Shown one piece after another: positions 16,519-24,362 of a stretch of DNA of 45,420 nucleotides. The first letter of the stretch is position 1; every line of letters starts with the position of its first letter. The translations under genes were made by a program, and so were the position numbers. The notes under the pieces are model-generated. The model made no database searches. It was not told the origin of the DNA and saw only the letters and a program-made list of their open reading frames with translations. Source of the DNA: Candidatus Thalassarchaeaceae archaeon (GTDB taxonomy: Archaea > Thermoplasmatota > Poseidoniia > Poseidoniales > Thalassarchaeaceae); assembly GCA_030747395.1 (NCBI GenBank), contig JASLKT010000006.1, positions 1 through 45,420 of the forward strand. Reading direction: 5' to 3'.

Positions 16519-19500
16519 TTAACTGGTTGTTCTGTCGTCGTAACGGATGGGAGAACCGCCGTTTCCACGGATTCCATCGACCATGTCATCATCAATCTCA
16601 AACCAATCATTGAGCCAATCACCATCGGTGTCGTAATTGGTTGGATCGGTTCCATCAGCGATATTGTCGCCATCGATATCAAGATGCCACCATCCCCAGA
16701 CAAACTCACCCTGTCCAACATTTGGGAATCGATCAAACGACCCCCATCTTCGCTCCCATTCATCAGTCCAATCACCACGACAAATGGTGACATCGTCTGT
16801 TTCATCAAGAATCATGTAATCGACGTCATTGTCGAATACAACATGTGCGTATAGATCGTCGGTCATATTGATCCGATACATTCGGAAATAATTGGCATAG
16901 ATGTCGTTCGGTGTACCTGTTTGTAGAAGATATTCGCGTAGTTGCCACCATTCGGTAATCTGCTCGCCCTGATGGAGCATTGGTGAACCCCGAACTTGAT
17001 TGGCACTCGCCAAGGTTGTATTTCCATAAAATTCTTGGAAATTATTGTATGGAATATAGATGCATGTTGGGCCTGAACAGTCCCAACCACCATCGTTGTC
17101 AGGATCCTCTGTAGCATCAGATGGATCACGTGGGTCAAACGTGGCCCAAGTCCACTCCATGTTGGGCCGACCCAAATCAAGTCCGGTCACGTTCAGAGGC
17201 TTCTTGGTCGCTCCGAAATCCTCCCAAACGACTTGGATGTGCATGTATGAAGACCAATTGTCGTTGGACTCGTTCCAACCGCTGTCGTGTTCCCACCAGT
17301 CAGGAAGCATGTCACCATCCGTATCATCATCGATGGGGTTTGTGCCAAACTTGTAGACCTCGCGACCATCACTGAGGGACCATGAATAGTCGTAGGCAGT
17401 GGTGACACCATTGGCTTCAGTTCGAACCTGTTGGGTTGCATCGCCATCGGTATCATTCGAGATTGGCAATGTCCCTAAATTCCATTCCTGTATATTGGTG
17501 AAAAACAGAGGGCTATTTCCTGGAGAAATCTGCTGACTTGAGTCATAAGGCGTGAAAATTCGTGATTCCCAAGAACCTTGTTCCGCTGGAATATCACCAG
17601 ATGTGCGATCAAACCAACCATCAGCATCCGGGTCGTAATCAACATCGAGTGGGTTCACTGGATTCAAACTCCAACGCCAACTATTCATCGGAAGAGTTTC
17701 AGAGTATCTAGAATAGCAGAATTCCCAACCATCAGGCATGGAATCGCCATCGGAGTCAGGATGGGTTGGATCAGATATACCGATGAGACTCAAATTCCAG
17801 TTGCCTGAATATGCCTCGTTGATACGGATCATGCGCTCACTACTCATGACATCCTTGGCCACGAACATGTCGTATAGTGCGCCGCGTGCAGCAAACTCGG
17901 TCATTCCCAATTCTTCTTCGTGTGCTGTCATCGCATCATGACCATAACTAACCAAGCCAAATTCGACTGGAATCGTGAAACGTTGATCGAATCGGCCGTA
18001 AATACGGGCCTGATATTCAGCTAAATTGTCGTAGGATTCATTCTCATCGATTTCACCATCGCCATTGCAATCCCACGAATCATTGTCAGAATCAAAGTCA
18101 ACATCTGCCGCAGTGAGGGGGTTCATCTCCCATTGATTTCCATCCAAATCCCATTCGGTGAACCAATACTCATATCCATCAATCATCTGATCGTTGTCAG
18201 TATCATTGTTTGTTGGATCTGTAATCCCGATAATCGTCGAAAGAAGGGGGGGCGGTGGGACAGCTGGATTACTTCTCCAATCGAGGTATTGTTGAGATGC
18301 AATCATGGCACGATTGCCCTTCGCGAAAAGCATTGAATTAATCCGTTGTAAAAATGCGTTCTCATTTTGCGCAATGGCCTCTTCCCACATGTGCGGAGCA
18401 TCTGGTGGTGAAAGCCCGCCATTGAGCGGGTTCTGTTCGGTCAGGTTGAGTTCTTGCAAATCCGTGAGGGCGTCTTGATCAGCATCATAATGGCCGTCTC
18501 CTGCAACCATCGGATTCAAAGTCCAAACCAAATCAGTTTGATTCCATTGTGTGAAAAGAAGTTCGATACCATCGTACATCCCATCACCGTCAGTATCTGG
18601 ATTGTTTGGGTCACATGTTCTGCCGCTGATTGCAATTTGTTCAGGACTGATGAATGCGCCAAATGGTGTCATAGAACCAGCTTCATTCCAAACTTGGATG
18701 GATACGATATCACCCACACCGAAAACGTAGTACTGAGGGCTAGATTGATCAGGATTTGTCTCCGTGTAATTTGAGTCAATCGAATTGTATTCCTCCCAAT
18801 TCGTCATCCCGTCGCCATCAGGGTCCCCTAGGGAATCCAATTCCATGACTGGATTCAATGTCCAACCATCATTGTAAACATCCCAGCGCGCAAAGAAAAC
18901 CTCCCAACCATCAGGCATTCCATCTTGATCTGTGTCGCGACTGAGAGGGTCACTCGTCCCTTGATCCAGTGGAGGTGCAAGTGGCTGATCATCGAGGACT
19001 TCCTGTGTCACGTAGAACCCGAATGGCTCGGTAGCTGAACCATTCCAAGACTCATTGAACAGTGATGTGGTGAATGGCAGTGGATTGCCACTTTGGTCGA
19101 CATCGCCGAGCATCATCAACGATGAAATGTAGTATTCCATCCAGTTGGTGTACATCTCATCCGGTTGAAGTTCCCCATCATGATTGACATCATATCCATC
19201 TCCGTCTGGATTATTGCCAGCATCAGAACCATTGAGTGGATTCAGTCCTTCTTGCGCTGCTGACCATGAACAGGTGTATCTCGCCTCCCAGCCATCGGGT
19301 AGCCCGTCACCATCAGAATCAATGAGATTCGGATCGGTGTCGACCCAATTGGCTGCACCTTCGGCGGTTTCATTGTGTGTATACAGGCCCTGCTCAAGAA
19401 CGAATAAGCGGATTTGCTGCCACTGATATTCGCATAGATTGGTCAAGCCATCACCATCCGCGTCATCAAACGCATCTGAGGGGTCGGTGGGGTCTAGAGA

Positions 19501-22215
19501 CCAATCGTTTCCACCATGGAATGTTTGTCCTATCCAGCGGCGGTATTGTATCTCCCAGCCATCAGGCATCCCATCTTGATCTGTATCGATATTGGTGGGG
19601 TCAATGGAACGGTCAGTTCCTCCACCAGCGCCAGAATCAGACCACCCTGTGATGTAGGTTTCTCGAGCTGCATCCCCCACAGATTCATCACACGTGTAGC
19701 CACCATTGAGATAGTGACAAGTGAAATTCGTACGATCTACGAAGAAGCCCCAGTACTCCTCTCCATCGAGCAAACCATCCCCATCGGTGTCAGCCAATTG
19801 AGGGTTGGTACTGTCCCAACCTTGTTCGGTCGATGCGACATAGCGGAATTCATCCAAGTTTGACCAATTTCGATCGAAGTAATCATCTTCGCCTGGATTA
19901 AAATTGACACCGTCAGCATCTGGATCGTTTTCACCGTCAAATGGATTGGTAGGATCCAATCCAAAGATAAATTCCCAGCCATCAGGCATGCCGTCAGAAT
20001 CCGAATCATTCGACAGAGGATCAATCAGAACCATGTTGGCATAGGTGCCTGGATCTAAGGCGGCAAATAGTAGAGGTTGACCACCTGCATCCAAGACCGT
20101 CATGTCAACAATTCGCCCCGGGATGCGTGTATGATCGGGCTCAACACCTGAAGAACGGCTGTGGTCGGCATCAAGTGCCCAAGAGCCCCACTGTGAGCCA
20201 ATGATGACTTCGTCACCAAGAGGGAGAATAGATTTCACATCATTGGCTGTAAATTCTGCTTCATTGTACATCCTATCATAGGAAAAGGCACCCATTGGAT
20301 TTGATGGTCCAACAATCAAATCGAATTGATGTACCCCGCCACGTGTACCTACCCACAGGGTTTGTGGACTGGTAATGTCTCCATTGGAATCTCGTGGACC
20401 ATCGACAACGAGCGCTTGAACACGTGCGGCCAGTGCTGAATCGATTGCATCCGCGGGCATAACGTAATCTTCTGCATTGGTAATGTCGAAAATCCAACTT
20501 GCATCGAAACCTCCTGCGAAATCCGAACTGTTGGCCATCACTAGGCCACGATCAGTTCCTACGAAAAGGCGAGGACCTTCACTTGGGAGGATGACATGCA
20601 CTGCGGTCTCAACGGTTGCATTCTCCTGCTGTTGAAGGGTTTCGGTAAGTTGCAACACCATGGTAGGAGTGTTGACGAGTCCTTGGGAATCGATAGTGAA
20701 TCTCCACACCTTTTGATCTTCACCAAAACCGAGCAGTAGAATCTGGCCACCGCTACCGGTTTGAATCTGCGTCAACAATTCAATGGGTTCAGTTTCAATT
20801 TCATCGACAACTGTTGAAAATTGACCATCTGCGTTCAGTGCGAGAGTGATGAGGCCGTTGGTGGTTGAAAGAAGTAGAATCCCATCATCTCCACCTTCTG
20901 GCCACATGTACAAATCGAGCAAATCGACGCCGGAGGGTAAATCGTAGTGACTGGAGGTGTTCATCAGTGGTTCAAGAATTGTGACACCGCGCATGGTGCC
21001 AACGTAAACCAAACCGTGGACATCGTCAGAGAAAATGGAATGTGCATTGTGATGTAACAGATTCGGAGTTGTTCCTTGATCGAATGTGGTCACAGATTGG
21101 CCCGCTAAACCGATTGGAACGTGTTTCACTCCTGCGGTAACCCAATTGTCATCATCCCTGTAAACGGTGTATTCCTCTAGGTTGCTGAATACCTCTCCTA
21201 AGTCAAGGGTTGAGCCTGAGGTGTCCGGAGATATCGCACCGTCACGATTGATATCCCATCCATCCAAATCACTGTCAATCAATGCATCACTACTGTTCAG
21301 TGGGTCGAGTTGGAAATATATCTCCCAGCCATCCACAATCCCATCTCCCTTCTGTGTTTGACCCAGTGCTTGTCCTGGATTTCCAACCCAGCGATAGTAA
21401 TCCGTGTCATTGTCGAGCGGATCGGTTCCTAGCCATCCGTCATCATTTGTCGGACGTGTCTCGTCAGTCCTGCAGGGGTTGACAAGATGATTGATTTCAC
21501 CAGAGCAGCGGAGTCCATCAAATTCAGTGACCCAATTTTCAGGCGCACCATACAGGTATTCTTCCGCATTTGTATAGAATTCATGAGGTTCGATAGTGCC
21601 ATCCCGGTCTACATCGAAACCATCACCGCATCCAAATGTAAGGTCCCGGCATCGGTCACTATCAATTTGGCCGTCGCTGCTGTTCAATGGGTCGAATGCC
21701 ATGCAGTTCCAAACATGTGAACTATTCACATATCCTGTGTGTGCCATGCACATAGCCACTTCGAATCCGTCGGGAAGGCCATCACCATCTGTATCAGCTG
21801 ACCGGGGATCAAGATACCAGCGGACTCCAATCTCGGAGATTTCTGCTGATTTTCCGGGCAGCCCGGTTCTGTTGTTGGTGAAACAAGAATCCAAATCGTA
21901 AGGCCAGCAATATTCCATCAATGCAGTGAGACCGTCGTAATCATGGTCGCTTTGGTTATCTGTTCCGTTATCAGCATCCAAACCAGGAACGGTTCGAGAA
22001 CGATCTCCCATGTCCAAAAACACAGGTTCACTGAAAGCCTCTTCGTGGAGGTCGGGCATCCCATCCTTATCACGATCTGTAATCGGTGGACCTTCACCGG
22101 TTGTATCCCCTGGATGTACGGACTGAACCGGGCTACTGGGGCGGATTTGACTGACGAAAACCATCGACCCAAGAATCAGGAGTGTAATCAGAAGTGCTGT
22201 CTGCTTTCGACGCAT
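16519..22215 (-). CDS. Giant secreted thrombospondin-type-3-like calcium-repeat protein
   Basis: 1,898 aa from ATG 22215, with a signal peptide (MRRKQTALLITLLILGSMVFVSQIRP). About fourteen copies of a DxDxDGxPDGWE-type loop are spread through the protein (for example DTDGDGLPDGFE, DSDSDGMPDGWE, DTDQDGMPDGWE twice, DTDGDWLNDWFE). Many are followed by a LDPxNPxD...DxDGDGxxN..EY spacer of roughly 100 residues. This is the pattern of thrombospondin type 3/EF-hand-like calcium repeats, which rigidify when calcium binds. Between about residues 367 and 720 the repeats stop. A beta-propeller-like segment takes their place, with recurring strands such as GLVYVGTMRGVTIL, GILLLSTTNGLITL, LFVGTDRGLVMA and LWVGTRGGVHQFD. 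No membrane anchor or sorting signal is seen at the C-terminus (ends RYDDRTTS), so it may be released or held by other surface proteins. Confidence 0.9.
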   Translation of the reverse strand: MRRKQTALLITLLILGSMVFVSQIRPSSPVQSVHPGDTTGEGPPITDRDKDGMPDLHEEAFSEPVFLDMGDRSRTVPGLDADNGTDNQSDHDYDGLTALMEYCWPYDLDSCFTNNRTGLPGKSAEISEIGVRWYLDPRSADTDGDGLPDGFEVAMCMAHTGYVNSSHVWNCMAFDPLNSSDGQIDSDRCRDLTFGCGDGFDVDRDGTIEPHEFYTNAEEYLYGAPENWVTEFDGLRCSGEINHLVNPCRTDETRPTNDDGWLGTDPLDNDTDYYRWVGNPGQALGQTQKGDGIVDGWEIYFQLDPLNSSDALIDSDLDGWDINRDGAISPDTSGSTLDLGEVFSNLEEYTVYRDDDNWVTAGVKHVPIGLAGQSVTTFDQGTTPNLLHHNAHSIFSDDVHGLVYVGTMRGVTILEPLMNTSSHYDLPSGVDLLDLYMWPEGGDDGILLLSTTNGLITLALNADGQFSTVVDEIETEPIELLTQIQTGSGGQILLLGFGEDQKVWRFTIDSQGLVNTPTMVLQLTETLQQQENATVETAVHVILPSEGPRLFVGTDRGLVMANSSDFAGGFDASWIFDITNAEDYVMPADAIDSALAARVQALVVDGPRDSNGDITSPQTLWVGTRGGVHQFDLIVGPSNPMGAFSYDRMYNEAEFTANDVKSILPLGDEVIIGSQWGSWALDADHSRSSGVEPDHTRIPGRIVDMTVLDAGGQPLLFAALDPGTYANMVLIDPLSNDSDSDGMPDGWEFIFGLDPTNPFDGENDPDADGVNFNPGEDDYFDRNWSNLDEFRYVASTEQGWDSTNPQLADTDGDGLLDGEEYWGFFVDRTNFTCHYLNGGYTCDESVGDAARETYITGWSDSGAGGGTDRSIDPTNIDTDQDGMPDGWEIQYRRWIGQTFHGGNDWSLDPTDPSDAFDDADGDGLTNLCEYQWQQIRLFVLEQGLYTHNETAEGAANWVDTDPNLIDSDGDGLPDGWEARYTCSWSAAQEGLNPLNGSDAGNNPDGDGYDVNHDGELQPDEMYTNWMEYYISSLMMLGDVDQSGNPLPFTTSLFNESWNGSATEPFGFYVTQEVLDDQPLAPPLDQGTSDPLSRDTDQDGMPDGWEVFFARWDVYNDGWTLNPVMELDSLGDPDGDGMTNWEEYNSIDSNYTETNPDQSSPQYYVFGVGDIVSIQVWNEAGSMTPFGAFISPEQIAISGRTCDPNNPDTDGDGMYDGIELLFTQWNQTDLVWTLNPMVAGDGHYDADQDALTDLQELNLTEQNPLNGGLSPPDAPHMWEEAIAQNENAFLQRINSMLFAKGNRAMIASQQYLDWRSNPAVPPPPLLSTIIGITDPTNNDTDNDQMIDGYEYWFTEWDLDGNQWEMNPLTAADVDFDSDNDSWDCNGDGEIDENESYDNLAEYQARIYGRFDQRFTIPVEFGLVSYGHDAMTAHEEELGMTEFAARGALYDMFVAKDVMSSERMIRINEAYSGNWNLSLIGISDPTHPDSDGDSMPDGWEFCYSRYSETLPMNSWRWSLNPVNPLDVDYDPDADGWFDRTSGDIPAEQGSWESRIFTPYDSSQQISPGNSPLFFTNIQEWNLGTLPISNDTDGDATQQVRTEANGVTTAYDYSWSLSDGREVYKFGTNPIDDDTDGDMLPDWWEHDSGWNESNDNWSSYMHIQVVWEDFGATKKPLNVTGLDLGRPNMEWTWATFDPRDPSDATEDPDNDGGWDCSGPTCIYIPYNNFQEFYGNTTLASANQVRGSPMLHQGEQITEWWQLREYLLQTGTPNDIYANYFRMYRINMTDDLYAHVVFDNDVDYMILDETDDVTICRGDWTDEWERRWGSFDRFPNVGQGEFVWGWWHLDIDGDNIADGTDPTNYDTDGDWLNDWFEIDDDMVDGIRGNGGSPIRYDDRTTS

Positions 22216-22223
22216 GGACTCAC

Positions 22224-22242
22224 CTGTGGGTTATACCCACAG
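22224..22242. repeat. 8-bp-arm hairpin overlapping the ribosome site of the calcium-repeat gene
   Basis: CTGTGGGT (22224-22231) and ACCCACAG (22235-22242) are perfect reverse complements around a 3-base loop. On the minus strand the 3' arm ends in ACAG and runs straight into GTGAGTCC before ATG 22215, so the AGGTGAG ribosome site begins inside the stem. Folding could limit ribosome access, or the palindrome could be an operator. Confidence 0.65.
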
Positions 22243-22462
22243 ACGCATCCCTGCTCTCTCGCTTATGATGCTGATGGAGCGTCGTTCGGACAGAATGTCA
22301 AGAATTTGAGGGGAATTGTAGTAGAAATTTTTGGAATTGTTAATATTTTGATTGATAAAAATTACTTCTCGGCGGTATTGGAAAGGGTCTGAAGTGGGCC
22401 TCTGATTTCAGCTTGAAGCGCTTCATTCAAGGAGTGGGAGGTCGGCCGTCGATAAGGTCACG
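22225..22462. promoter_or_regulatory. Divergent intergenic region with AT-rich promoter block
   Basis: This is the longest gene-free stretch (about 247 bases), between two divergent starts. An AT-rich block at about 22324-22366 contains TTAATATTTT (22340-22349) and a following GATAAAAATTA, plausible TATA elements for one or both directions. No tRNA or convincing small ORF is seen. The right part (22420-22462) has purine-rich GGAGTGGGAGG and AAGGT ahead of the hydrolase start. Confidence 0.45.
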
Positions 22463-23263
22463 ATGTCGATGGAGATTACGCACCTTGGTTCGGGTAGCCG
22501 CGGCAACGCGACTCTGCTCCAAACCGAGGAGTCGAAAGTGCTCATTGATTGCGGATTTAGTGGCCGCCAAATTGAACGCCGTTTGGCCCGAATTGGAGTT
22601 GAACCAACCTCAATTGATTCTATTCTACTCAGCCACCACCACTCCGATCACGTTCAGGGAGCTGAAATTTTCAGTAGACGACATGGTGCTAAATTGTTCG
22701 CCAACTTCACAACTTGTGCACATTTGGGTCTTGACCCTGTCAATCAGTGTCGTATCTTTGAAGCACTGGAGCGTGTCCAAGTAACGACTGATTTGTCCGT
22801 ACTACCAGTGCCCATCCCGCATGATCGTGCAGATAATGTTGGATTCATCATACACTCAGGTTCAACTGAACGTGCTGCAGTGGTCACAGATCTCGGTGAA
22901 CCAACCGATGAATTAATTCGTCATCTCAAGGGTTGTGCACACATCTCAATCGAGTCAAATTATGATGCGAAACGGTTGGCGTTGGGACCCTACCCTGCAA
23001 ACCTCAAAGCGCGCATTTCAGGACGCGGGGGGCACCTCTCAAATCAGCAGACTGCGGAATTGTTAGCTGAAATATTGAGTCCACAAACTAGGAGTGTCGT
23101 TTTGTGCCATCTTTCAGAAAAAAACAACGCCCCCCATCTGGCTGAGAGCGAGACCTTGTTCAGAGTTGAAAATTGGTCTGGTGATTTGCGGATTTCAACC
23201 CAAGATGGACCGGAATTCAGCCACTGGTTGGGTCAGGCCGAAGCGGAGATTCTGACACGCTGA
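22463..23263 (+). CDS. WalJ/YycJ-like metallo-beta-lactamase-fold hydrolase
   Basis: 266 aa from ATG 22463 (ATG 22469 is a possible alternative). The start ITHLGSGSRGNATLL...VLIDCGFSGRQIERRL is the signature of the YycJ/WalJ family. The metal site HHHSDH (HxHxDH pattern) is at residues 58-63, with further ligands expected in IPHDRAD, TDLGEP and the family-typical CHLSEKNNAPHLAE near residue 214. Bacterial WalJ proteins are linked to DNA repair or exonuclease activity and the WalKR stress response; the archaeal role is not established. Length is normal. The family is mostly bacterial, so transfer into this lineage is possible. It lies directly upstream of the pilin-like operon, separated by a hairpin. 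Confidence 0.88.
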   Translation: MSMEITHLGSGSRGNATLLQTEESKVLIDCGFSGRQIERRLARIGVEPTSIDSILLSHHHSDHVQGAEIFSRRHGAKLFANFTTCAHLGLDPVNQCRIFEALERVQVTTDLSVLPVPIPHDRADNVGFIIHSGSTERAAVVTDLGEPTDELIRHLKGCAHISIESNYDAKRLALGPYPANLKARISGRGGHLSNQQTAELLAEILSPQTRSVVLCHLSEKNNAPHLAESETLFRVENWSGDLRISTQDGPEFSHWLGQAEAEILTR

Positions 23264-23268
23264 AAATC

Positions 23269-23289
23269 TTCACCTCAGTATGAGGTGAA
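23269..23289. repeat. 9-bp-arm hairpin ahead of the pilin-like operon
   Basis: TTCACCTCA (23269-23277) and TGAGGTGAA (23281-23289) are perfect reverse complements with a GTA loop. It starts 5 bases after the hydrolase stop and ends 38 bases before the pilin-like start. The 3' arm contains GAGGTGA, a strong match to the archaeal ribosome-binding consensus, but no conserved reading frame follows it directly. No T-run follows on the plus strand. Confidence 0.65.
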
Positions 23290-23327
23290 ATGAGAATGGC
23301 TAAGAACATACGGCGATATGTCGACCC

Positions 23328-24362
23328 ATGCGCCCCGCTGACGCCACCCGGCAAACGGCCGACGAGCGGGCAGTTTCCGAAATCATGGGCGTTACGATGC
23401 TATTGGCCATGGTCATCTCGACAATGGCGGGTGTTGTCGTTGTCATGCAGCCCTTCATGCAAGACCTGACGGATAATCGAGATTGGGCAGCCGGAAGTGT
23501 CGCTGCAACCCAGTTCAACGATCGTTTGCTGGTTGTAGCCGAATCTCCCGCTGGCACAGGGGTGGTGGTTAACAATCAGCACATCAAAGATACAATTGAG
23601 CCTCTTCGAATTGCTGAAATTTGGCAAATTAGTGCCGACTTGTTAGGGCACGATCGTGTGACGGTGTCAATGGAGAATGGAATCATCACCGTTTCGTCAT
23701 TGAACAATACAGCCGTATCGGTCCATATCCAAACAAGTTCGGATTCAGAATGGTGGAATCTGTCAGATGGCCAGGGTGAAATCACGACGAATATGAGTAT
23801 GCAACAATGGATGAAGATTGATGTCCTAAATTCAAACGAACAGGCCATCCATCGCTGGATTCAAACACCTTTGGATGGTATTCAAATCCTCACACCTTTG
23901 ACATCAGGGTCGTTCCAAATCAATCTCGTCAACGGGGCTAGAATTGAGCAACTCCCAAACCAACCGATTGATGTCCGCAGTTATCCACGCCTTCATCACG
24001 ACCGCGCTTTGGATGATGGTTTGCGTGTTAGTTTCGTGCTACTGGATATTGACGTTGAGGGATTACAGCGCAGTACGGATGTATCACTCGATATTGAAAG
24101 CAGGGGCACGATTACGTTCTTCGATGATGACGCTCGAAATTTGCGATTAATGGCTGAATTTACAGGATTAGACAACCCTGAATCGAGGTATCTCCGTCAT
24201 TGGACAGACTCATATGATTTACACCGGGCAACTGGAGATTCAAGTGAATACATTGGCTTTGGTCCAAATGGAAGACTCTCCGGGGCTGAAGGAATGACGA
24301 TCCATCCTGCATCGAGTGAATTTCACCTCGATGTAATTCTGCAACAGGTCGTGGTTCAATGA
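23328..24362 (+). CDS. Archaeal type IV pilin-like protein (first gene of operon)
   Basis: 344 aa from ATG 23328; an in-frame stop at 23301-23303 rules out a longer ATG start. The N-terminus ADERAVSEIMGVTMLLAMVISTMAGVVVVM matches the archaeal pilin pattern: a short charged leader, an A-VSxxxG junction, then one hydrophobic helix that packs into the filament core. Cleavage by a PibD-type prepilin peptidase near Ala-Val is likely. The remaining ~295 residues are beta-rich and exposed, longer than a typical major pilin (100-200 residues), suggesting a minor pilin or tip adhesin. It overlaps the next gene by ATGA, so the two are translationally coupled. No PilB/PilC homologues are in the window; the assembly machinery would have to be elsewhere. 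Confidence 0.8.
   Translation: MRPADATRQTADERAVSEIMGVTMLLAMVISTMAGVVVVMQPFMQDLTDNRDWAAGSVAATQFNDRLLVVAESPAGTGVVVNNQHIKDTIEPLRIAEIWQISADLLGHDRVTVSMENGIITVSSLNNTAVSVHIQTSSDSEWWNLSDGQGEITTNMSMQQWMKIDVLNSNEQAIHRWIQTPLDGIQILTPLTSGSFQINLVNGARIEQLPNQPIDVRSYPRLHHDRALDDGLRVSFVLLDIDVEGLQRSTDVSLDIESRGTITFFDDDARNLRLMAEFTGLDNPESRYLRHWTDSYDLHRATGDSSEYIGFGPNGRLSGAEGMTIHPASSEFHLDVILQQVVVQ

Noticed and set aside
16519-22215. DNA tandem repeats or CRISPR-like array in the calcium-repeat gene
   Set aside because: The periodicity is at the protein level (DxDxDG loops) with divergent DNA and irregular spacing. No CRISPR repeat-spacer structure is present anywhere in the window.
22231-22236. TATAA within the hairpin at 22224-22242 as a promoter
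   Set aside because: It is only about 18 bases from the ATG at 22215, too close for a TATA box, because transcription would begin inside the gene.
23290-23420. Short frame starting at ATG 23290 right behind a GAGGTGA ribosome-like site
   Set aside because: It is out of frame with the pilin-like gene and encodes a basic, proline- and tryptophan-rich nonsense-like peptide overlapping it. The ribosome-like site is explained as one arm of a hairpin.
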